Source: JAOPZY01 sp036495025 (lineage in GTDB: Bacteria > Actinomycetota > CADDZG01 > JAHWKV01 > JAOPZY01). From it: a DNA stretch of 10,242 bases. Made by a program: the position numbers and the translations under genes. Below are positions 5,713-10,242 of this stretch, piece after piece. Position 1 is the first letter of the stretch. Each line of letters begins with the position of its first letter. The notes under the pieces are model-generated. The model did not search any database, was not told where the DNA came from, and saw only the letters and a list, made by a program, of their open reading frames with translations. Location: positions 1 through 10,242 of the forward strand of contig DASXNO010000158.1 in assembly GCA_036495025.1 (NCBI GenBank), read 5' to 3'.

Positions 5713-7693
5713 TCGTGGCGCCGAGGGCGTCGCCATCGGCGGTCGTGCCCGCGATGCTGAAGCTGTACGTGCCCTTGGCGCCGGGACCGTCGGCCACGAA
5801 GTGGCCCTGGCTGAGCTGGCGGAACGGCAGGAATGCCGCCGAGCCGCCGGGCGTGCGGACGGCCATGGCGGCGAACGTCGCCATCTTGAGCTCCTGGCCC
5901 TTGGCATCGAAGAAGGTGGCGTGGAATTCCGCCTTGCCGAGCCGCACCGGCTCGATGTAGATCTGCACCGTCCGGCTGCCCGGCAGCGAGACGGTGAAGA
6001 CGGTCGGCGACCCCTGGAAGGCCTGCGACGTCGTGGGCTCGGGCTGCGTCTGCGTGACGAGGTCCATCGGCACGTCGACGGAGTGGACACCGTTGCTGAC
6101 GTTGACCGTCAGCAACCAGTGGCCGACCACCGCCATGTTGGCGCCCCGGGCACGGTAGCTGCCGGCGGGTTGGCGGTCGAGCTGCAGCGAGGAGTCACCC
6201 ACCGCGGGGCTGTCGGTGTAATGGAAGGTGATCTTGGTCCCGTCGATCTTCGCCGGCTTGCGGGTTTCGTAGTCGGAGACGGTGAGGGCGAAGTTGTTGA
6301 AGCCGGCGGTGTCGTAGGTCACGGTCAGGTGGAGCCGGTAGGTTGTCGCAAAGTCGCTGGCGTCGATCACGACCGGCGAGAGCGCTGTGGCGCCGGCCAC
6401 GGCCGCGGTGCGGGCAGGGGCCAGGTTCTGCAGGAGCGCCGTCGCCGCGAGCACGGCCGCCATGGCGACGAGCTCGGCGCCACCGGTTCGCCGGAGGCCC
6501 CTGGGGCTCGACTCGACGGAGCGGACATTGCGGAACCGGTTCAGCGCCCCCAGCAACCCCAGCAGCCCGAACAGGGCGACCTTCACCAGGATCAGCTGGC
6601 CGAAGCCGGTGTGGAAGAGCCCATGCCAGCTCCCGACCTCGTCGAGGGCGCGGAGCGTCCCGGTGATCCCGACGGCCACGATGGCGATGCCTGCCCAGAA
6701 CGAGAACCGGCGCGCGGCGGGGCCCCGGCTGCCGGGCCCGAGGGGTCCGAGGCTGAGGAGGAGGCCGGCGAGCCCACCGATCCAGACGCCGGCTGCGACG
6801 AAGTGGACCCACTGCTCGCCGACGCGCAGCCACGTCCACGACGTAGCGGCCGCGGCATGGCTTTTCAGGACGTCACCGAGCATCGCCGCGAGGGTGGCCG
6901 CGGCGAGGAGTCCCACCCCCGTCCCCCGGAGGCGCCGGACCCCGGCGAGCACCAGGGCCGCCAGGATCCCTGCCGCCACCAAGGGGATGCCGCGCAGCAG
7001 AAGGGCACGGCCGATCGAGCTGGAAAGGAGGTCGCCGAGCCCGAGTCCCGCTCCGGACGCCTGGGCCTCGGTGAGGCCCGCCAGGCCACCCGCGGCTACG
7101 AGCCAGGAGGCGGCCATCGCCCAGCGAAGCCGGCCCGGGATGGAGCGGCCCCGCAGCACCACGAGCTCCGTGAAGGAAAGGCCCAGCAACCCGATGAGCC
7201 CGTACAGGTAGAACCACCGGGCGACGACGGCCACCTCGGAGGGCCCCGGCGTCTTGACGGTGGACCGGGCGCTGCCCGGCTGCGGGGCCTGGCCCACGCC
7301 GAAGGCGAAGGCGCCCGTCGCGAGGTGGCCGTCGACCGCGGAGATCGACTTCCAGGAGACGGTGTAGACGCCCTTGGGGAGCGTCGCCGTCACCGGGATC
7401 CGGACGACCGTCGCCGGTTGGCCAGTCACCGGCTCGGGGGCGCCGCCGGCAAGCTTGTGGCCGGAGGTGTCGAGCACCTCGATGAGCGACCGCTTGACGT
7501 CGGGCTGCTCGGTGAAGGTGATGACGATCTGTGACGGCGATGACGCAAGCGTCGCCCCGTCCGCCGGGTCCGACGAAGCCACCAGCGCGTGCGCCGCGGC
7601 GCCGGGACCCACCAGCAGGGCGAGCCCCAGCGCGGCAAGGAGTGCCACGCACCGGATCAGCCGGAGGGGGAGCCCCCGGCGGCGGGCGAGCAT
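5693..7693 (-). CDS. CopC-CopD fusion, copper binding/transport membrane protein with duplicated C-terminal domain
   Basis: The product has 666 residues. Signal peptide 1-34 ends in AAA before His35. The CopC domain (about 35-135) keeps the expected Cu(II) ligands: His35 as the first mature residue, then DGH with Asp121 and His123. A linker leads to the CopD domain (about 153-425), which has about eight TM segments, His279, W.H at 295-297 (His297), the WIGGL turn, and K371 to NR at 385-386. Beyond it lies an exported part (about 440-666) of two similar beta units: GFNNFALTVSD with PAGSYRA..GHW, and GKAEFHATFFDAKG with LSQGHF..KGTYSF. These resemble the YtkA/FixH-like domains found on some CopD proteins (inference). 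CopC holds periplasmic copper and CopD is thought to move it across the membrane. ATG 7693 follows the upstream TAG by one base, so the two genes are co-transcribed. Confidence 0.92.
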   Translation of the reverse strand: MLARRRGLPLRLIRCVALLAALGLALLVGPGAAAHALVASSDPADGATLASSPSQIVITFTEQPDVKRSLIEVLDTSGHKLAGGAPEPVTGQPATVVRIPVTATLPKGVYTVSWKSISAVDGHLATGAFAFGVGQAPQPGSARSTVKTPGPSEVAVVARWFYLYGLIGLLGLSFTELVVLRGRSIPGRLRWAMAASWLVAAGGLAGLTEAQASGAGLGLGDLLSSSIGRALLLRGIPLVAAGILAALVLAGVRRLRGTGVGLLAAATLAAMLGDVLKSHAAAATSWTWLRVGEQWVHFVAAGVWIGGLAGLLLSLGPLGPGSRGPAARRFSFWAGIAIVAVGITGTLRALDEVGSWHGLFHTGFGQLILVKVALFGLLGLLGALNRFRNVRSVESSPRGLRRTGGAELVAMAAVLAATALLQNLAPARTAAVAGATALSPVVIDASDFATTYRLHLTVTYDTAGFNNFALTVSDYETRKPAKIDGTKITFHYTDSPAVGDSSLQLDRQPAGSYRARGANMAVVGHWLLTVNVSNGVHSVDVPMDLVTQTQPEPTTSQAFQGSPTVFTVSLPGSRTVQIYIEPVRLGKAEFHATFFDAKGQELKMATFAAMAVRTPGGSAAFLPFRQLSQGHFVADGPGAKGTYSFSIAGTTADGDALGATISLPVA

Positions 7694-7694
7694 G

Positions 7695-8366
7695 CTACGC
7701 GGTCTTCCTGCCCCTGCCGGCCACGATCGCGACCAGGCCGAGGACGATGGCCACGATGATGGCGATGATCGCCACCGTCTTGGACGAATTGGCAGAGCTC
7801 TTCGCCGAAGCGGCGGCCGACTGCGCTGTCGCGACGCGGTCCTGGAGTGTGGTGACCGCGGACGAGAGTTGCGGGACGGTCTGGGCCTGGACGGGGAACT
7901 CGATGGCGGTCGGGTCGGTCACATCGGAAAAGGTCTTGTCCGAGGAGGCGGCGGACACGTCGACTGCGGTGCCGTTGATGTCACCGGTGATGTGGAAGGT
8001 GTAGGTGCCGGCGGCCGTCGGCACGAGGGGCGAGTCGAATTCGCCATGCGTGCCGAGCCCGCTGTCGGGATCGAACGCGCTGGTGAGCGCGAGTGGACTG
8101 CTCGACTTCGCAGTGGCGCCGCTGCCGGTGGAGACGACCACGGTGAGGCCCTTGGAGCCGAGGTCGTCGATTGCCTTCCCGCTCGTGTCGTGGACGAAGA
8201 GCTGCACGGCGTTCTGCGAGCCGGTGTAGGCGGGCTCGTCTCTCCATCCGAAGAGCAGCTTGTAGGGACCGGCGTCCTTTTCGGTGTGGGCGAAGGCGGG
8301 TGCAGCGACGAGCAGGGTGGCGGTGGCCAAGGCGAGCGCGCCCAGGGTGAATCGAAGACGTCGCAC
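7695..8366 (-). CDS. Exported protein with N-terminal His, coiled coil and C-terminal membrane anchor
   Basis: The product has 223 residues. Signal peptide 1-26 ends in AFA before His27. A beta-rich exported domain (about 27-160) contains PYKLLFGWRDEPAYTGSQN (about 34-52), His59, His107 and His125. An Ala/Ser/Gln-rich, probably coiled-coil stalk follows (about 163-196), then a TM anchor (about 198-216) and a short basic tail. The Y.L..GW..EPAY.G..N core is one I recall in uncharacterised exported proteins next to CopC/CopD in Actinobacteria and Chloroflexi. It is distantly like YtkA, so a copper-binding partner is plausible but unproven. The start is GTG 8366 (complement), with AAAGGA a suitable distance upstream. 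An 11-bp palindrome lies directly before the start. It sits one base before the CopC-CopD start and 69 bp after the upstream gene, consistent with one operon. Confidence 0.85.
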   Translation of the reverse strand: MRRLRFTLGALALATATLLVAAPAFAHTEKDAGPYKLLFGWRDEPAYTGSQNAVQLFVHDTSGKAIDDLGSKGLTVVVSTGSGATAKSSSPLALTSAFDPDSGLGTHGEFDSPLVPTAAGTYTFHITGDINGTAVDVSAASSDKTFSDVTDPTAIEFPVQAQTVPQLSSAVTTLQDRVATAQSAAASAKSSANSSKTVAIIAIIVAIVLGLVAIVAGRGRKTA

Positions 8367-8377
8367 GGAACTGTTCC
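8367..8377. repeat. 11-bp palindrome GGAACTGTTCC at the translation start of the 223-aa gene
   Basis: Two 5-bp arms (GGAAC/GTTCC) flank one central base, directly before the GTG codon and overlapping the ribosome site. It could be a small operator or an mRNA hairpin that limits initiation, or chance; only the sequence symmetry is seen. Confidence 0.3.
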
Positions 8378-8435
8378 TTTCTTTGCAATGGAGAAGGAGG
8401 AGCCCCTCGAGGCGCCGGATGAGCAGAGAAGTCGC

Positions 8436-9035
8436 TTATGCCTGAGCCGGGGGACCCCGGATGAGCAGGGCGGACCGGGACCGGTGCCGCGGGGTTGGGG
8501 TGGCCGGTGGCCACCGGTGCGGTTCGACGGCGGGGGAAGCAGGGCGGGGGCGGGCCGCGACGGCCCGGCCGGTGATCTCTCCGGCCCGGTCCAGGCCGGC
8601 GAGCAGCAGCCCGCCGCTCGCCCCGACCACAAGCTGGAGCGCGACACCGACGGGGAGGAGGGGGCCGAGGAGCGAGCCCATCGGAGCCCCTGCGAGCGCC
8701 CGTTCGAGGACCTCGAGGGCGATGAAGGCAGCCGCCTGGACGACCGCCGGAAGGATCAGGGTCCCGGCGAAGCCGGGACGGCGCCGGCCGGTACCCGGGA
8801 CGGTTGCCCGGCGGAATCCGAGTCGGAAGGTCCTGGCGCCGGCCGCCAGGGCCAGCATCAGGCCAATGGCGAGGGCGAGGGGGAGGTAGGCGTGCGACGC
8901 GCCCCCGGTCAGGACGGAGCGCTGGAGGGGGCCGGGGGCGAGGATGCGGTAGACGATCACGTGGCCGGCGAACAGGCCTGCCACCGCGACAGCGAGGGTG
9001 CGGGCAACGCGGTTGCCCATCGGATCGTCCTTCAT
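8436..9035 (-). CDS. Four-TM membrane protein, first gene of the copper unit
   Basis: The product has 199 residues, with TM segments at about 12-33, 49-67, 90-112 and 118-147, then a Pro/Arg/His-rich cytoplasmic-type tail (about 158-199). The first helix ends in AGHVIVYRILAPG (His25) and the loop before helix 2 carries GASHAYLPLAL (His48). Paired His near the membrane surface recur in small actinobacterial membrane proteins beside copper or cytochrome-oxidase genes, as far as I recall, but no function is established. Two starts are possible. ATG 9035 has TAGACT exactly 7 nt upstream (leaderless type). ATG 9020 has AAGGA about 7 nt upstream, located between the two ATGs. Downstream is the 223-aa exported protein and then CopC-CopD, so a role in copper handling is inferred from context alone. 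Confidence 0.78.
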   Translation of the reverse strand: MKDDPMGNRVARTLAVAVAGLFAGHVIVYRILAPGPLQRSVLTGGASHAYLPLALAIGLMLALAAGARTFRLGFRRATVPGTGRRRPGFAGTLILPAVVQAAAFIALEVLERALAGAPMGSLLGPLLPVGVALQLVVGASGGLLLAGLDRAGEITGRAVAARPRPASPAVEPHRWPPATPTPRHRSRSALLIRGPPAQA

Positions 9036-9042
9036 GGCGTTA

Positions 9043-9048
9043 AGTCTA
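9043..9048 (-). promoter_or_regulatory. Putative -10 element (TAGACT on minus strand) of the copper unit
   Basis: The complement of 9043-9048 reads TAGACT, matching TANNNT, and is separated by 7 nt (TAACGCC) from ATG 9035, which suggests a leaderless transcript. I find no clear -35. It lies in the 56-bp region shared with the divergent ZIP gene. No obvious long operator palindrome is visible there; a short GAGT/ACTC repeat at 9077-9088 is too weak to call. Confidence 0.5.
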
Positions 9049-9091
9049 TGCAGGCAGAGTCACTGGCGATCTGCAAGAGTCCAAACTCGAC

Positions 9092-9733
9092 ATGACGATG
9101 ACCGTGGGGGACGGCGACGCCGGCACCGTCGCCTCATGGCGGCTGTGGGTGGTCCCCCTAGCGGCCGGCATCTTCGCCGGGGCCGCCGCCTTCGAGGTCC
9201 TCCCCTTCGCCGTCAAACGCATCGGCCTGGCTGCCGCAGCGTGGGCCCTCGGGGGACTTCTCGTCTTCATTGTCATCCACAAGGGACTCGACGCGCTCGG
9301 CCACCACGGCGCGGCGGGGGCCTCGACGCTCGGCATGTGGTTGCACGCCTTCCTCGAGGGCGTCGTGACGGCGACCGGGTACGGCGTCAGCACGACGCTC
9401 GGTGTCCTGCTCTCCCTCGGGCTCGTGGCCCATCTCATTCCCGAGGCGACGGCGCTGGTAGCGCTCCTGCGGCGGTCGGGCCTTTCGGTCCGCACCTCTG
9501 TCCTGCGCAGCGCCCTCTCCTGGGTCCTCGTGGCGACCGGGTTTCTCGTCGTGCGGTTCTTCCTGCCCCTGCTCCCCCCGCCGGTCCTCGGGGCGGGAAT
9601 GGCGTTCGGGGCCGGCGGCCTCCTCTACCTCGCCGCCGTGAGCTGGAGGGCCCGCCAGGGTGCCCTGGCTGGGAGCCTGGCTGCCCTGGCGACCGGCGCC
9701 GTCCTGATGGGCCTGGTCCGGGCCGTCGCCTGA
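9092..9733 (+). CDS. ZIP-family divalent metal permease (compact)
   Basis: The product has 213 residues with about seven hydrophobic segments. ZIP landmarks appear in order: EVLPFA (about 35-40) at the first or second helix, VIHKGLDALGHHG (His63, His71, His72) before the metal-binding helices, HAFLEG (His85, Glu89) as the TM4 metal motif, and HLIPEA (His114, Pro117, Glu118) as the TM5 motif. In characterised ZIP proteins these two helices form the binuclear metal site for zinc, iron or manganese uptake. The second site is reduced here: the canonical HEIPHE has become HLIPEA. It is shorter than the usual 240-300 residues and has only a small His loop. It is divergent from the copper unit with 56 bp between starts. 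ATG 9092 is used; ATG 9098 or GTG 9104 are possible, and no strong ribosome site is visible. Confidence 0.82.
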   Translation: MTMTVGDGDAGTVASWRLWVVPLAAGIFAGAAAFEVLPFAVKRIGLAAAAWALGGLLVFIVIHKGLDALGHHGAAGASTLGMWLHAFLEGVVTATGYGVSTTLGVLLSLGLVAHLIPEATALVALLRRSGLSVRTSVLRSALSWVLVATGFLVVRFFLPLLPPPVLGAGMAFGAGGLLYLAAVSWRARQGALAGSLAALATGAVLMGLVRAVA

Positions 9734-9835
9734 GGCGGGGCAGGACCTAGGGTCGGGTAGGCCGACGTAGAGCTGGCCGGCAGCCGTCGGGCCTGGCCCG
9801 CCAATCCGCGTCCGCCCCGGCGCCGAAGTCCGGGT

Positions 9836-10242
9836 GTGGACACCCTGGTTCCGCCCCGCAACCTCACCGGCCCGGTCGTGGCAGGGGCCGCGACGGTTTC
9901 GGTGGCAGCCGGCCTGATCCACCTCGCCGCCGTCCCCGAGCACTGGGCGAACTACCGGAGCGCGGCGCTGTTCTTCATCGGGCTGGGGATCTTCCAGATC
10001 GTCTGGGCGGCGCTCGTGCTCGGGCGGCCGAGCCGTCTCCTCTACGCCGTGGGGGCTGCCGCCTCCCTGGGCACCATCGCCATCTGGGCGGTCTCCCGGA
10101 CCTCGGGTCTGCCCTTCGGTCCCTTCGCCGGCATCGCCGAGCGTGCCGGGCGGGCCGACATCATCTCAACGTTCTTCGAGGAGGCGCTGGTGCTCGTGCT
10201 GATCGTGCTGGCTTACGGCGCGGGGGAGCGACGCCGTTTCGG
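9836..10242 (+). CDS. Conserved multi-TM protein, 5' part (continues past window)
   Basis: The frame is open from 9761 to the window edge. The first plausible start is GTG 9836, giving 135 visible residues. TM segments lie at about 12-34, 43-63, 68-86 and 112-128. Conserved-looking elements are GLIHLAAVPEHWANY (His29, Glu35, His36), FIGLGIFQIVWAALVL, IWAVSRTSGLPFGP (about 83-96) and FFEEALV. The combination HLxxxPEH, GxxQ and WAVSRTxGLPFGP matches what I remember of an uncharacterised actinobacterial membrane family often found near copper or cupredoxin genes; I know of no assigned function. The 102-bp gap from the ZIP gene contains a short palindrome, CGGGCC-T-GGCCCG (9788-9800), and no clear promoter or strong ribosome site. 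Co-transcription with the ZIP gene is possible. Confidence 0.72.
   Translation, partial: MDTLVPPRNLTGPVVAGAATVSVAAGLIHLAAVPEHWANYRSAALFFIGLGIFQIVWAALVLGRPSRLLYAVGAAASLGTIAIWAVSRTSGLPFGPFAGIAERAGRADIISTFFEEALVLVLIVLAYGAGERRRF

Noticed and set aside
4138..6090. A 650-codon open frame on the minus strand across the two paralogous genes
   Set aside because: Its translation is Arg/Gly/Ser-rich low complexity with no motif, while the opposite strand encodes two proteins that share conserved motifs.
5609..7534. A 641-codon open frame on the plus strand across the CopC-CopD gene
   Set aside because: It is antisense to a gene with clear CopC and CopD motifs, and its translation is rich in Arg, Gly, His and Asp without domains, as expected of a shadow frame in GC-rich DNA.
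7374..9095. A 573-codon open frame on the plus strand opposite the first two genes of the copper unit
   Set aside because: Antisense to genes with signal peptides and TM segments; the translation is Gly/Arg/Glu-rich and without recognisable structure.
9788..9800. Palindrome CGGGCC-T-GGCCCG as a terminator after the ZIP gene
   Set aside because: One-base loop and no T-tract; such short GC palindromes are common by chance in this composition.

Overview
The window is very GC-rich, with strong G/C preference at third codon positions, GTG starts and tightly packed, overlapping genes. Two genes also show a TANNNT element exactly 7 nt before the start codon, which is the layout of leaderless transcription. 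Together with the families present, this suggests an actinobacterial or similar high-GC Gram-positive-type genome (for example Acidimicrobiia or another uncultured lineage). The taxon is an inference and cannot be fixed from this sequence. I see no rRNA, tRNA, CRISPR array, insertion sequence or phage gene.

Layout. (1) 2-718 (+) is the 3' part of a gene for an Ala/Pro/Lys-rich low-complexity tail. (2) 803-1894 (-) is an exported, multi-TM conserved actinobacterial protein, convergent with gene 1. (3) Divergent from it, and overlapping its annotated start, is a five-gene (+) unit. It comprises a His-containing lipoprotein (1885-2325), a CPBP/CAAX-type membrane protease (2322-2915), an orphan type-1 periplasmic binding protein (2912-4186), and two tandem paralogous membrane-anchored proteins (4183-4920, 4951-5712). 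The first four genes are joined by GTGA/ATGA stop-start overlaps. (4) Convergent with that unit is a three-gene (-) unit read from 9035 down to 5693. It comprises a four-TM protein, an exported protein with a C-terminal anchor, and a CopC-CopD fusion with a duplicated C-terminal exported domain. (5) Divergent from the copper unit is a compact ZIP-family metal permease (9092-9733). (6) The last gene, from 9836, is a conserved multi-TM protein running off the window.

How the genes may work together. The firm functional anchors are CopC-CopD (periplasmic copper binding and copper transport) and ZIP (divalent metal uptake), so the right half looks like a metal-handling, most likely copper, envelope locus. 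Three exported proteins (CopC-CopD, the 223-aa protein and the 363-aa protein) are predicted to expose a His as the first mature residue, as CopC does for Cu(II). The (+) five-gene unit has no recognisable transport ATPase or permease. Its combination of a membrane protease, a solute-binding sensor-like protein and duplicated anchored ectodomains is unfamiliar to me and is the best candidate here for an undescribed envelope sensing or processing system.
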